A stretch of 36,996 nt of DNA, from assembly GCA_027034005.1 (NCBI GenBank), contig JALVJU010000265.1:1-36996 (forward strand). The letters run 5' to 3'. This DNA is from Marinilabiliaceae bacterium (GTDB lineage Bacteria; Bacteroidota; Bacteroidia; Bacteroidales; Marinilabiliaceae). Positions 7,618 to 17,117 of this stretch are shown here, in pieces; the stretch's first letter is position 1; each line of letters begins with the position of its first letter. A program made the position numbers and the translations under genes. The notes beneath the pieces were generated by a model that worked only from the letters and a program-made list of their open reading frames with translations, had not been told where the DNA came from and made no database searches.

Positions 7618-9651
7618 ATGAATAAATTTAAAAGGACATTAGTTACCACGGCCCTCCCTTATGCAAACGGGCCCGTTCACATCGGCCACCTTGCCGGAGT
7701 TTACGTTCCTGCCGATATTTACGTACGTTACCTCAGGTTGAAAAATGAGGATGTTGTGCTTATCGGAGGTTCAGACGAGCATGGTGTGCCTATCACACTT
7801 AAAGCTAAAAACGAAGGTGTTTCGCCTCAGGATATTGTGGACAGATACCACGGGATAATAAAAAAGTCGTTCGAAGATTTCGGCATTTCATTCGATATCT
7901 ATTCGCGCACAACTAACAAGACCCATTACGATACTGCTTCTGAATTTTTCAAGACCCTTTATGACAAAGGAGAGTTCATCGAAAAAGAGACCGAGCAATA
8001 TTACGATGAAGAGGCCGGGCAGTTTCTGGCCGACCGCTACATCACAGGCACATGTCCTCACTGTAAAAGTGAAGGAGCTTACGGCGACCAGTGCGAGGCC
8101 TGCGGGACATCACTTAACGCAACCGACCTTATCAATCCTAAATCAATGATCTCGGGAAGTGTTCCTGTGCTAAGGAAGACAAAGCACTGGTACCTGCCGC
8201 TCGACAAGCACGAACCGTTCCTGAAAAAATGGATACTCGAAGAGCACAAGGAATGGAAACCAAATGTTTACGGTCAGTGCAAGTCGTGGCTTGACATGGG
8301 ACTGCAGCCGCGTGCAGTAAGCCGTGACCTCGACTGGGGCGTGCCTGTCCCTGTTGAAGGCGCTGAAGGCAAAGTCTTGTATGTGTGGTTTGATGCCCCC
8401 ATCGGGTACATTTCGGCCACAAAAGAGTTAACTCCTGAATGGGAAAAATATTGGAAAGATCCGGGAACACGCATGATACATTTCATTGGGAAAGACAATA
8501 TCGTTTTCCACTGTATTGTTTTCCCGTCGATGCTGAAAGCGGAAGGCAGTTACATCCTGCCCGACAATGTGCCGGCAAACGAGTTCCTGAACCTTGAAGG
8601 AGACAAGATATCAACATCGCGCAACTGGGCTGTGTGGCTGCACGAGTACCTTGAAGATTTCAAAGACAAGCAGGACGTGCTACGTTACGTATTGACGGCT
8701 AACGCCCCGGAAGCCAAGGACAACGACTTTACCTGGAAAGATTTTCAGGCTCGCAACAACAATGAGCTTGTTGCCATACTTGGAAATTTTGTGAACCGAG
8801 CCCTTGTATTAACTCAAAAATACTACGACGGTGTTGTGCCTGCTGCAGGAGAACTGACAGATTACGACAAGGAGACACTTGAGGCAATACCGGAGATTGT
8901 TAAGAAGACCGAGGAAGCGCTAGACCATTTCAAATTCCGTGAAGCAGTGAAAGAAGCCATGAACCTTGCACGGCTAGGGAATAAATACCTTGCCGACAGC
9001 GAGCCATGGAAACTTGCAAAGACCGACCCTGAAAGAGTTAAGGCCATCATGAACATTGCTTTGCAGATAACTGCAAATCTTGCCATTCTGATGGAACCGT
9101 TCCTGCCATTTACAGCAAAGAAGATGCAGAAGATGATCAACTTTGAAGGTAAGGAGTGGGATGTTTGCGGCAAAAAAGAGCTTCTTGAGGCAGGACATAA
9201 GATTAACAAGCCTGAGCTGTTGTTCGAAAAGATAGAAGACGATGAAATACAGGCACAGCTCGACCGCCTGGCAAAAACCAAAGAGGACAACGATGCTGCA
9301 GCGAAAGAGGCTGCACCTGCAAAAGAAAACATCTCATTCGATGACTTCACCAAGATGGACATAAGGATCGGAACCATTCTTGAAGCGGAAAAAGTTGCAA
9401 AGACCAAAAAACTTTTAAAACTCCTGATCGACACCGGTATTGATAAGCGTACTGTTGTTTCGGGCATCGCTGAGTATTTTACCCCCGAAGAAATCATGGG
9501 CAAACAGGTAAGCATCCTTGTAAACCTTGCGCCGCGAAAAATTCGCGGAATTGAATCCCAGGGCATGATACTGATGGCTGAGGATGCAAACGGCGAACTT
9601 ATTTTTGTATCACCTGAGAAAAACATAAAACCGGGCTCGGAAATAAGATAA
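7618..9651 (+). CDS. metG: Methionine--tRNA ligase
   Basis: The 677-residue enzyme charges tRNA-Met with methionine in the cytoplasm. Class I signatures are present: HIGH at residues 21-24 ([10 protein letters not shown]), and the KMSKS-equivalent KISTS at 330-334. A knuckle zinc motif CPHC...CEAC lies at about 145-165. The anticodon-binding helical domain follows (about 380-550). The C-terminal 100 residues, from about 570 ([20 protein letters not shown]), form a Trbp111-type tRNA-binding and dimerisation domain, as in the long bacterial form. The gene stands alone, with its own terminator directly after the stop. Full length and intact. Confidence 0.98.
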   Translation: MNKFKRTLVTTALPYANGPVHIGHLAGVYVPADIYVRYLRLKNEDVVLIGGSDEHGVPITLKAKNEGVSPQDIVDRYHGIIKKSFEDFGISFDIYSRTTNKTHYDTASEFFKTLYDKGEFIEKETEQYYDEEAGQFLADRYITGTCPHCKSEGAYGDQCEACGTSLNATDLINPKSMISGSVPVLRKTKHWYLPLDKHEPFLKKWILEEHKEWKPNVYGQCKSWLDMGLQPRAVSRDLDWGVPVPVEGAEGKVLYVWFDAPIGYISATKELTPEWEKYWKDPGTRMIHFIGKDNIVFHCIVFPSMLKAEGSYILPDNVPANEFLNLEGDKISTSRNWAVWLHEYLEDFKDKQDVLRYVLTANAPEAKDNDFTWKDFQARNNNELVAILGNFVNRALVLTQKYYDGVVPAAGELTDYDKETLEAIPEIVKKTEEALDHFKFREAVKEAMNLARLGNKYLADSEPWKLAKTDPERVKAIMNIALQITANLAILMEPFLPFTAKKMQKMINFEGKEWDVCGKKELLEAGHKINKPELLFEKIEDDEIQAQLDRLAKTKEDNDAAAKEAAPAKENISFDDFTKMDIRIGTILEAEKVAKTKKLLKLLIDTGIDKRTVVSGIAEYFTPEEIMGKQVSILVNLAPRKIRGIESQGMILMAEDANGELIFVSPEKNIKPGSEIR

Positions 9652-9673
9652 GATTTAAACAGAGTAATTTCAC

Positions 9674-9711
9674 AAGACCCCGCCTGAATCTTCACGCGGG
9701 GTCTTATTTTT
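9674..9711 (+). terminator. Rho-independent terminator after metG
   Basis: The stem AAGACCCCGC (9674-9683) pairs perfectly with GCGGGGTCTT (9696-9705) around a 12-nt loop. It is followed by ATTTTT. It lies 22 bp after the metG stop. Confidence 0.88.
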
Positions 9712-9814
9712 GGCTAACAGCAGTTTTAATTGTACAAAACATCGATTCTACGGGATTAATAATCGCTTTTTTTCTAGATTAATGAACCAAACCGTTATTT
9801 TATTGCCTGCCTTA

Positions 9815-9846
9815 TTTGAACGCGAAAGCTTTTTTTAATACTTTAG
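9815..9846 (+). promoter_or_regulatory. Candidate promoter of the polysaccharide cluster
   Basis: TTTG (9815-9818), a 20-bp spacer and TACTTTAG (9839-9846) fit the Bacteroidota -33/-7 pattern with one mismatch in the -7 box. It is 44 bp before the phosphoglycosyl transferase start. Confidence 0.5.
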
Positions 9847-9890
9847 CCTGAAAGCCAACAGGTAAAGCCCCGCTCACTACAATCAGGTAT

Positions 9891-10925
9891 ATGGAAGAGT
9901 TTATCAGAAAATATTCAGGCGACGAGGTATGTTCATTCATAATGGAGAATGGATACCTTGATTCTGCCAATACTCTTGTTGTGGCAACGGGGGAACCCAT
10001 GAACCTTATCACTACCGGAGGCCATAGTTACGATACTGTCCTAAACTTGAAAAGGGTAAACAAAATCAAAGATGTCAACACTTTTTTTCAAACAGCCAAT
10101 AAGATACTGAAGCTCGACGGTCGGTTTATCTGTTGCGTGGAAACAATGGGACAGCGCAAGAAACGGATACTGAAAAAATACTTTTTCCCGTTCAACCTGG
10201 TGTACTTTTTCTTCGATTACATATTCAAACGTGTTTTTCCCAAAACAAGATTTACCCGCTGGTTTTATCTCTGGGTTACTGATGACAGAAACAGGGTTAT
10301 GTCAAACCCGGAAATAATGGGACGGCTCTACTATAATGGGTTCAAGGAAGAGAAAAGGGAACTCATAGATGGTTATACATACTACGTTTACCGGAAATTC
10401 CGGGAGCCGTTGCAGAACGAGAATCCCTCTTACGGAACCATGCTGAGGATGAAACGCATAGGCAAAGGCGGAAAGACGATTACCGTTTACAAACTGCGCA
10501 CAATGGTGCCCTATTCCGAATACATACAGGATTACGTGTATGAACACAATAACTTGAAAGAAGGAGGTAAGTTCAAAGACGATTTCAGGATAACTCGTCT
10601 TGGCGGCATATTTCGGAAAACATGGCTTGATGAAGTGCCTATGGTATGGAACCTGATGAAAGGGGAGATAAAGCTAGTGGGGGTTCGCCCATTGAGCCCG
10701 CACTATCTGAGTCTTTACACTCCGGAAATACAGGAACTGAGGGCAACCGTAAAACCCGGACTGCTGCCGCCTTTTTATGCCGACATGCCAAAGACATTAG
10801 AAGAGATCATGGACTCCGAAAAGCGTTACATAGAGCAGTACAAAAAGCATCCTTTCAAAACGGACACAAGGTATTTTTTCAAAATCTTAAAAAACATTAT
10901 CTTTCACCGTAAGAGAAGTTCTTAA
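9891..10925 (+). CDS. Sugar-phosphate transferase (PglC/WcaJ-type core) with methyltransferase-like N-terminal domain
   Basis: The 344-residue protein has two halves. Residues about 185-344 are the bacterial sugar transferase core, which moves a sugar phosphate from a UDP-sugar to a polyprenyl phosphate: RIGKGGKTITVYKLRTM, the catalytic Asp247-Glu248 in WLDEVPMVWN, and LVGVRPL. Classical members place a re-entrant membrane helix directly before this core; here none is present. Instead residues 1-175 resemble the latter part of a SAM-methyltransferase fold (VLNLKRVNKIKDVNTFF and ILKLDGRFICCVET), with a hydrophobic stretch at about 95-120 (FFPFNLVYFFFDYIF) that could be the membrane anchor. No glycine-rich SAM-binding loop is evident. 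It is the likely initiating enzyme for the surface glycan encoded downstream. Confidence 0.82.
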   Translation: MEEFIRKYSGDEVCSFIMENGYLDSANTLVVATGEPMNLITTGGHSYDTVLNLKRVNKIKDVNTFFQTANKILKLDGRFICCVETMGQRKKRILKKYFFPFNLVYFFFDYIFKRVFPKTRFTRWFYLWVTDDRNRVMSNPEIMGRLYYNGFKEEKRELIDGYTYYVYRKFREPLQNENPSYGTMLRMKRIGKGGKTITVYKLRTMVPYSEYIQDYVYEHNNLKEGGKFKDDFRITRLGGIFRKTWLDEVPMVWNLMKGEIKLVGVRPLSPHYLSLYTPEIQELRATVKPGLLPPFYADMPKTLEEIMDSEKRYIEQYKKHPFKTDTRYFFKILKNIIFHRKRSS

Positions 10926-10950
10926 CCCAAATCAAGACCTAAGTTCAACT

Positions 10951-12591
10951 ATGATAAAAACCGGTTATTTCATACTGATATCGCTTCTTCTTTTTGCATA
11001 CGTCAAGGCAGTTGCACAGGATGTTCCGTACCACATAGACAATGAGGCCGTTTACGATTTTATCGACGAGCTGGCCGACATTGGGGCCATTGATGTCAAT
11101 AGCGCTGTTAAACCGTATTCAAGGATGCAGATAGCAAACTGGCTGAAACAGGCAGAAAACAGTACAGGACTTACTAAACGGCAGAAAAAAGCGATAGGGT
11201 TTTATCTCAGGGATTTCAATAAAGAACTTCTTGTCGGCAAGAACTTCAAAAAGCGTTTTGACATTTTTTACTACAGCGACTCGGTCTTCAAATTCTCCCT
11301 GAACGGCATACTTGGGATAAAAGGATATGCGAACGGGAACTCATTAGACTACCACCGCTGGGGCGGAGGGGAGTTCTTTGCATACATTGGCAAGCATTTC
11401 GGATTTTACGCAAGCCTGCGCGACAATCATGAAAAATATCCCCTCGGGGGCAGGCAGTACCTTGTAAAGCACCGGGGCGCTATTTACAAAGGAGACAAAG
11501 AAGAGACCGACTACAGCGAGGCACGCGGCGGCATCACATTCTCATGGAAGTGGATAAACGCAGGCCTGGTTAAAGACCACTACACATACGGCAACGGCTA
11601 TTCCGAGGCCAACATTCTTTCTGCGCATACCCCGTCTTATGCCCAGATTTACCTAAAACTCAACCCTGCAAAATGGTTCGAGTTCAGCTACTCGCACGGA
11701 TGGCTTGTGAGCGAAGTGATGGACAGTTGCCGCTCTTATGAATACTACGACGGCACCCGGGTGGTTTACGCCAACAAGTTTATCGCCAGCAATATGTTCA
11801 CTTTCATCCCGTGGAAAAGATTACGCCTTTCGGTAGGTAACTCGATAGTTTACGGAGATGTGAATGCAAATCCTGTATTTTTCATCCCTTTCCTTTTTTA
11901 CAAAAGTGTGGACCACACATACAACTCGGGCAGCAACGATGTGGGGCACAATGCCCAGATGTATTTTGATGTGAGCAGCCGCCAGATAAAATACCTGCAC
12001 CTGTATGCAACTATTTTCATCGATGAGATATCAACAAGCAGGATGTTCGACGAAGACCAGCAGTCGAACTATGTAAGCTGTAAGTTTGGTGCCCGTCTCT
12101 CAGGGCTTGTGCCAAATGTAAGTTTTACGGCAGAGTACACCCGGTCGAACCCGATGGTGTATCAGCATATCATCCCTTCCACGACATACGAAAGCAACGG
12201 CTATGTGCTGGGGCATTATATGAAGGACAATGCCGATGAGATATTTCTTTCGGCACGTTACAAACCTATACGCGGCCTCGACATTCAGATGAATTTCACC
12301 AATGCAAGAAGAGGGAAGGACTACCAGAAACTAATTTCTGAAGGCGATCTTGACAACAACCCGGAGATCAACCCGGATGAGCCGCGCTGGGGACTGCCTT
12401 TTATGAACGAGGTAAGATATCATAAAAGACAGTGGCAGTTGAAGGCAAGTTATCAGATAATTAATGACGGATTCATTTTTGCAGAATACGAGAACAACAA
12501 TATTTCAGGCCCCGATAAATACATTTACACCCCTCCTTTTTATCTTGAAGGAGACAACATATTTTCCTTTGGAATAAATTTCGGGTTCTGA
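10951..12591 (+). CDS. Wzi-like capsule assembly outer-membrane protein
   Basis: The 546-residue protein starts with a signal peptide (MIKTGYFILISLLLFAYVKAVAQ). A helical N-terminal region of about 100 residues (EAVYDFIDELADIGAIDVNS, SRMQIANWLKQAE) precedes a beta-barrel rich in alternating aromatic strands and ending in phenylalanine (FSFGINFGF), the usual outer-membrane assembly signal. This matches the Wzi/capsule-assembly family, whose E. coli member is an outer-membrane lectin that anchors capsule at the cell surface. It follows the initiating transferase by 25 bp, so export or surface attachment of the same glycan is the probable role. The family match is by pattern; the bound sugar is unknown. 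Confidence 0.8.
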   Translation: MIKTGYFILISLLLFAYVKAVAQDVPYHIDNEAVYDFIDELADIGAIDVNSAVKPYSRMQIANWLKQAENSTGLTKRQKKAIGFYLRDFNKELLVGKNFKKRFDIFYYSDSVFKFSLNGILGIKGYANGNSLDYHRWGGGEFFAYIGKHFGFYASLRDNHEKYPLGGRQYLVKHRGAIYKGDKEETDYSEARGGITFSWKWINAGLVKDHYTYGNGYSEANILSAHTPSYAQIYLKLNPAKWFEFSYSHGWLVSEVMDSCRSYEYYDGTRVVYANKFIASNMFTFIPWKRLRLSVGNSIVYGDVNANPVFFIPFLFYKSVDHTYNSGSNDVGHNAQMYFDVSSRQIKYLHLYATIFIDEISTSRMFDEDQQSNYVSCKFGARLSGLVPNVSFTAEYTRSNPMVYQHIIPSTTYESNGYVLGHYMKDNADEIFLSARYKPIRGLDIQMNFTNARRGKDYQKLISEGDLDNNPEINPDEPRWGLPFMNEVRYHKRQWQLKASYQIINDGFIFAEYENNNISGPDKYIYTPPFYLEGDNIFSFGINFGF

Positions 12592-12633
12592 TTATTTCTT
12601 AAATTAGCATCTTTACAAAACAAACAAAAAGGA

Positions 12634-13761
12634 ATGGACAATATAAAAATGGTCGACCTGCAAACACAATATCACCGCCTAAAACCGGAGATAGATGCTG
12701 CCATGCAGGATGTTATAGAAAGTTCGGCATTCATAAACGGGCCGGCAGTAAAACAGTTTCAGGCCTCACTGGCAGAGTACCTGGGTGTCAGGCATGTCAT
12801 AACATGCGGTAATGGCACCGATGCCCTCCAGGCAGCCCTTGTTGCATTGGACCTGAAACCGGGCGATGAGGTCATAACAACAGCTTTCACTTTCATCGCT
12901 ACTGTGGAGGTCATAGGCCTGCTTGACCTGAAGCCTGTTCTTGTGGATGTAAACCCTGAAACATACACCATAGATACTGAGCAGGTTGAGGCTGTTATCA
13001 CATCACGGACAAAAGCCATCATTCCCGTACACCTTTTCGGTCAGGGAGCTGACATGAAAAAGATAAAAGACATTGCAGAGAGGAATAACCTCTACATTGT
13101 TGAAGATGCCGCCCAGTGTCTCGGTGCCGACTTTAAGACAGATGTCGATACTCAAAAACTCGGTACTATGGGTAACATTGGCTGCACATCGTTCTTCCCA
13201 TCTAAAAATCTCGGGTGTTTTGGCGATGGTGGGGCATGTATGACTAATGACGATACCCTGGCCGAGAAACTTCGTATGTTTGTCAATCACGGTACTAAGA
13301 TAAAATACTACCATGAGACCATAGGTGTGAATTCAAGGTTAGACACCCTGCAGGCGGCAATCCTGAATGTGAAGCTCCCGCATCTTGATGATTTCAACAA
13401 ACGAAGGCAGGAGGTGGCAGCATTCTACGACAATGCTTTTGAAAACATTGAAGAGATAAGTATTCCCGGCAGGAATCCTGATTCACAGCATGTATTCCAC
13501 CAGTATGTGATGAGAGTACAGAACGGCAAGCGTAATGCATTGAAGGATTGGCTGAAGAAAAGGGACATCCCTTCAATGGTTTACTATCCTGTGGCACTGC
13601 ACAAACAAAAAGCTTTCTCAAAATGGATGACACAGGATATCTCCCTGCCTGTTTCCGAACTGCTGACGGAAGAAGTCCTTGCCCTGCCCATACACACCGA
13701 GATGACACCAGGACAGCTTGAACACATTAAAAACGGTGTTTTGTCTTTCTTTAAAAAATAA
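12634..13761 (+). CDS. wbpE: DegT/DnrJ/EryC1 sugar aminotransferase, WbpE-like
   Basis: The 375-residue PLP enzyme has the family motifs ITCGNGTDALQAAL, TAFTFIATVEVI, IIPVHLFGQ and VEDAAQCLGA. The PLP-binding Lys191 lies in TSFFPSKNLGCFGDGG. Its three companions downstream identify it as the probable UDP-2-acetamido-2-deoxy-3-oxo-hexuronate aminotransferase (WbpE/WlbC type), which puts an amino group on C3 using glutamate. Sequence alone would only say nucleotide-sugar aminotransferase; the specific assignment rests on the cluster. Length is normal. The 155-bp gap to the next gene may hold an internal promoter. Confidence 0.88.
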   Translation: MDNIKMVDLQTQYHRLKPEIDAAMQDVIESSAFINGPAVKQFQASLAEYLGVRHVITCGNGTDALQAALVALDLKPGDEVITTAFTFIATVEVIGLLDLKPVLVDVNPETYTIDTEQVEAVITSRTKAIIPVHLFGQGADMKKIKDIAERNNLYIVEDAAQCLGADFKTDVDTQKLGTMGNIGCTSFFPSKNLGCFGDGGACMTNDDTLAEKLRMFVNHGTKIKYYHETIGVNSRLDTLQAAILNVKLPHLDDFNKRRQEVAAFYDNAFENIEEISIPGRNPDSQHVFHQYVMRVQNGKRNALKDWLKKRDIPSMVYYPVALHKQKAFSKWMTQDISLPVSELLTEEVLALPIHTEMTPGQLEHIKNGVLSFFKK

Positions 13762-13839
13762 AAAACTCGTTAAGCGTTTGTGTACATCATTGATAGTTTA
13801 TGTGTTAAGTCACAAAGAGCTGTAAGTTGTTGAAAAAAT

Positions 13840-13847
13840 TATATTCG
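13840..13847 (+). promoter_or_regulatory. Possible internal -7 element before the acetyltransferase gene
   Basis: TATATTCG resembles TAnnTTTG with one change and lies 69 bp before the wbpD-like start. No well-spaced -33 box is seen, so this is weak. Confidence 0.25.
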
Positions 13848-13916
13848 TGCACCCGCCTGACCGCTTTAGCCGGGCTGGTTCGTGGCTAAAAAGTTAACGA
13901 AATATTAAAATAAAAA

Positions 13917-14510
13917 ATGGAACATAAAACAAATACGGAATATTTTGTACACGAAACAGCCGTTATCGATGAGGGCTGCAAGATAGGAGAGGGTACCAAG
14001 ATATGGCATTTCAGCCACATCATGACCGGATGTGTGATAGGAGAGAATTGCAATATCGGACAAAACGTGGTGGTATCACCCGAGGTTGTCCTTGGAAAAA
14101 ACGTGAAGGTACAGAACAATGTATCTATCTACACCGGAGTAACCTGCGACGATGATGTTTTTCTCGGGCCGTCAATGGTCTTTACCAATGTGATAAACCC
14201 GAGAAGCGCAGTCAACCGTAAAAATCAGTATGCGAAAACGCACGTAGGGAAAGGCGCAACCATCGGGGCCAATGCGACCATAGTTTGCGGGCACGACATT
14301 GGCGAGTATGCCTTTATCGGTGCCGGGGCCGTGGTAACAAAAACAGTAAAACCTTATGCCCTTGTCGTGGGCAATCCTTCAAGGCAGCTTGGCTGGATGA
14401 GCGAATACGGTCACCGGCTTGAGTTTGATGATAATGGAATAGCCGTTTGCCCGGAAAGCAAAGAACGGTACAAACTGGAAAATGACCGCGTAACAAAGCT
14501 AAAAGACTGA
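13917..14510 (+). CDS. wbpD: Hexapeptide N-acetyltransferase, WbpD/WlbB-like
   Basis: The 197-residue protein is a left-handed beta-helix acyltransferase: repeated hexapeptide turns such as IGEGTKIWHFSHIMTGCVIG, IGENCNIGQNVVVSPEVVLG and VGKGATIGANATIVCGHDIG. The opening 'YFVHETAVIDEGCKIGEGTKIW' and the 'VFTNVINPRSAVNRK' loop are characteristic of WbpD/WlbB, which acetylates the 3-amino group of UDP-2-acetamido-3-amino-2,3-dideoxy-glucuronate with acetyl-CoA. It acts after the aminotransferase encoded just upstream. The tail (EFDDNGIAVCPESKERYKLE) is also typical. The enzyme is cytoplasmic. Confidence 0.9.
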   Translation: MEHKTNTEYFVHETAVIDEGCKIGEGTKIWHFSHIMTGCVIGENCNIGQNVVVSPEVVLGKNVKVQNNVSIYTGVTCDDDVFLGPSMVFTNVINPRSAVNRKNQYAKTHVGKGATIGANATIVCGHDIGEYAFIGAGAVVTKTVKPYALVVGNPSRQLGWMSEYGHRLEFDDNGIAVCPESKERYKLENDRVTKLKD

Positions 14511-14604
14511 TACTTCACAACATATTCCTATCTCTTTCGTATAACATTCATGGCTGTTTGTCAAATACCTGAATAGCAACAGTTATACAAAAGCGAAAAT
14601 AACC

Positions 14605-14612
14605 TATTTTCG
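14605..14612 (+). promoter_or_regulatory. Possible internal -7 element before the oxidoreductase gene
   Basis: TATTTTCG resembles TAnnTTTG with one change and lies 24 bp before the wbpB-like start. No convincing -33 box is seen. Confidence 0.25.
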
Positions 14613-14635
14613 TAATCTGTCTGAAAAATCATTTA

Positions 14636-15667
14636 ATGAGCAAAGAGGGAAAAATAACGTTTGCAGTAGTCGGTATGGGGCACATAGGCAAAAGACATGC
14701 CGAGATGATCCGTCAAAACAATGAGGCCGAACTGACTGCTGTGGCTGACATACTTTCCCCTTCAGAACTTGGCATTGATGATATTAAAGAAAACTTTTAT
14801 GGTTCCCTTTCCGATCTGCTTGACGATAATAACGATATAGACGTAGTGAACATCTGCACGCCTAACGGCCTTCATGCAGAGCATGCAATGGAAGCCCTTG
14901 GTGCAAACAAGCATGTTGTGATAGAAAAACCCATTGCCCTTACTACTACAGATGTTCAGAGAATTATATCAATAGCACAGCAGGCATCTAAACATGTGTT
15001 TACGGTAATGCAGAACCGTTACTCGCCTCCGTCGGTATGGCTGAAAGAGATGATAGATAACCATCGTATTGGCGATATTTACATGGTGCAGCTTAACTGT
15101 TTCTGGAACCGTGATGACCGTTACTACAGCAAGGGCAACTGGCATGGCGACCGGCATCTTGACGGAGGAACGTTGTTTACTCAATTCTCGCATTTCATCG
15201 ACATAATGTACTGGCTTTTCGGGGATATTGAGGATATCAGCAGCAGTTTCAGCAACTTTTCACATAGCAGTACTATCGACTTTGAGGACTCAGGCGTTGT
15301 CACTTTCCGGTTCGTGAAAGGCGGCATGGGAAACATTAATTACAGCACTTCGGTGTGGGACAAGAACCTTGAAAGCAGCATTACCATAATCGGGGAGAAA
15401 GGTACGGTTAAAGTTGCCGGTCAGTACATGAACAAAGTGGAGTATTGTCATGTTGAAAATTACGAGATGCCCGACCTGCAAAAGGTTAATCCCCCTAACA
15501 ACTACGGCTCGTATAAAGGGTCTGCGGCCAACCACCACTATGTGATAGAGAATGTGATAGACACCCTAAAAGGAAGATCAACAATGACCACTACGGCCGA
15601 GGAAGGGCTGAAAGTGATAGATATAATTGAAAGAATTTACAGAAATAAACCAACCAATTTAAAATAA
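14636..15667 (+). CDS. wbpB: Gfo/Idh/MocA oxidoreductase, WbpB/WlbA-like
   Basis: The 343-residue NAD-dependent enzyme has an N-terminal Rossmann loop (VVGMGHIGKRH) and the family Lys98 in the EKPIAL motif. The C-terminal substrate domain includes HGDRHLDGGTLFTQFSHFID, the usual aspartate/histidine region. WbpB/WlbA oxidises C3 of UDP-2-acetamido-2-deoxy-hexuronate and recycles its NADH by reducing 2-oxoglutarate. That step supplies the ketone for the aminotransferase encoded two genes upstream. The stop is 6 bp before the dehydrogenase gene, so the two are cotranscribed. Family is certain; the exact substrate is inferred from the cluster. Confidence 0.88.
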   Translation: MSKEGKITFAVVGMGHIGKRHAEMIRQNNEAELTAVADILSPSELGIDDIKENFYGSLSDLLDDNNDIDVVNICTPNGLHAEHAMEALGANKHVVIEKPIALTTTDVQRIISIAQQASKHVFTVMQNRYSPPSVWLKEMIDNHRIGDIYMVQLNCFWNRDDRYYSKGNWHGDRHLDGGTLFTQFSHFIDIMYWLFGDIEDISSSFSNFSHSSTIDFEDSGVVTFRFVKGGMGNINYSTSVWDKNLESSITIIGEKGTVKVAGQYMNKVEYCHVENYEMPDLQKVNPPNNYGSYKGSAANHHYVIENVIDTLKGRSTMTTTAEEGLKVIDIIERIYRNKPTNLK

Positions 15668-15673
15668 CCAAAA

Positions 15674-16963
15674 ATGATAGAGAAGCTTTTATCAAAAGAG
15701 ACAAAACTTTCCGTTATCGGATTAGGATATGTGGGACTGCCCATTGCACTTGAGTTTGCACGAAAGATGCAGGTTGTAGGTTTTGACATTAAGCCCGAAC
15801 GTGTTGACCTGATGAAAAAAAGTATTGACCCCAGTAACGAACTGGAGAAAGAGGATTTTGAAGGCTGCGATATTCAGTTCACCTATAATCCGGAAGACCT
15901 GAAAGAGGCAACATTTCATGTAGTTGCCGTGCCAACCCCCATCAACAAACACAACCTGCCTGACCTTAGGCCGCTTCTGTCGGCTACGGCAACTGTGGGC
16001 AAAGCACTGAAAAAGGGCGATTATGTTGTTTTTGAATCAACTGTTTACCCGGGATGTACCGAAGAGGACTGCGTTCCGGTACTGGAAAAGGAATCAGGGC
16101 TGAGATTCAACGAAGACTTTAAGGTGGGTTACTCTCCTGAGCGTATCAACCCGGGAGACAAAGAGCACACTCTGACAAAAATATTAAAGATAGTTTCCGG
16201 GAGTGATGATGAAGCGCTTGAGACCGTAGCAGGTGTTTACGAGTCTATCATCAAAGCAGGTATCCATAAGGCCAGCTCCATTAAAGTGGCAGAGGCGGCA
16301 AAGATCATCGAGAACACTCAGCGTGACGTGAACATCGCTTTGATGAACGAACTGTCTCTCATCTTCAACCGCCTTGGCATTAACACTTTTGAAGTGCTTC
16401 GGGCAGCGGGTACAAAATGGAACTTCCTTCGCTTCTTTCCCGGACTGGTAGGCGGCCACTGTATCGGTGTTGATCCGTACTACCTGACCTACAAGGCAAA
16501 CGAGCTGGGCTATCACTCAAAGATAATCACCGGCGGCCGTTTCATCAATGACTCGATGGGTGGTTACGTAGCCAAAACAACAGTGAAAAAGATGATAGCC
16601 AACGGCAACAAGGTGAACGGCGCCAAAGTGTTGATAATGGGAGCCACATTCAAAGAGAACGTGAGCGACATCAGGAATTCCAAGGTGGCTGATGTGTACA
16701 ATGAACTTAAATCGTTCAGTGTAGATGTTGATGTACATGACCCGCATGCTTCATCGGAGGAACTTATGGAAGAGTACGGCTACGGCCTGATTGATGAGAT
16801 AAAAGGCAAGTACAATGCTGTGATAGTAGCAGTTAATCACCGCGAATACCTTGACCTTGATGAGGAGTATTTCAAGAGCATACTTGTACCTGATGGCATT
16901 TTTGTTGATGTGAAAGGAATCTATCGCGACAAGATAAAAAACCTCACATACTGGAGCTTGTAA
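15674..16963 (+). CDS. UDP-N-acetylhexosamine 6-dehydrogenase, WbpO/TviB-type (fills the WbpA step)
   Basis: The 429-residue nucleotide-sugar dehydrogenase oxidises C6 of a UDP-HexNAc to the uronic acid with two NAD. It shows the Rossmann loop GLGYVGLPIA, the ESTVYPGCTEE region, YSPERINPGDKEH, and the catalytic Cys263 in GGHCIGVDPYYLTY. The C-terminal domain carries MGATFKENVSDIRNSKV and VAVNHREY. The sequence resembles the WbpO/TviB subgroup (UDP-GalNAc or UDP-GlcNAc dehydrogenases) more than Pseudomonas WbpA. It is the first enzyme of the four-step pathway although last in gene order. A strong terminator follows. Substrate stereochemistry (gluco or galacto) is not decided by the sequence. 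Confidence 0.9.
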   Translation: MIEKLLSKETKLSVIGLGYVGLPIALEFARKMQVVGFDIKPERVDLMKKSIDPSNELEKEDFEGCDIQFTYNPEDLKEATFHVVAVPTPINKHNLPDLRPLLSATATVGKALKKGDYVVFESTVYPGCTEEDCVPVLEKESGLRFNEDFKVGYSPERINPGDKEHTLTKILKIVSGSDDEALETVAGVYESIIKAGIHKASSIKVAEAAKIIENTQRDVNIALMNELSLIFNRLGINTFEVLRAAGTKWNFLRFFPGLVGGHCIGVDPYYLTYKANELGYHSKIITGGRFINDSMGGYVAKTTVKKMIANGNKVNGAKVLIMGATFKENVSDIRNSKVADVYNELKSFSVDVDVHDPHASSEELMEEYGYGLIDEIKGKYNAVIVAVNHREYLDLDEEYFKSILVPDGIFVDVKGIYRDKIKNLTYWSL

Positions 16964-16983
16964 AGAGAGGTAAACAAAAGATA

Positions 16984-17020
16984 AAACCCGGCTCTATATT
17001 TTTAGGCCGGGTTTGTTTTT
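16984..17020 (+). terminator. Rho-independent terminator ending the polysaccharide cluster
   Basis: AAACCCGGC (16984-16992) pairs perfectly with GCCGGGTTT (17006-17014), followed by GTTTTT. It lies 21 bp after the dehydrogenase stop. Confidence 0.88.
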
Positions 17021-17117
17021 CTTATCTGTTCCGGTAAATTTAATATTTACTCAAGTTTCGCATTTTATTTAAAAGTTTATAACTATTTGGAACACATTAT
17101 TATGAATGCATATTAAT

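Noticed and set aside
8862-9695. 277-codon open frame on the minus strand opposite metG
   Set aside because: It is a shadow of the metG frame. It is rich in Ser, Phe and Ile with no domain, and metG is unmistakable on the plus strand.
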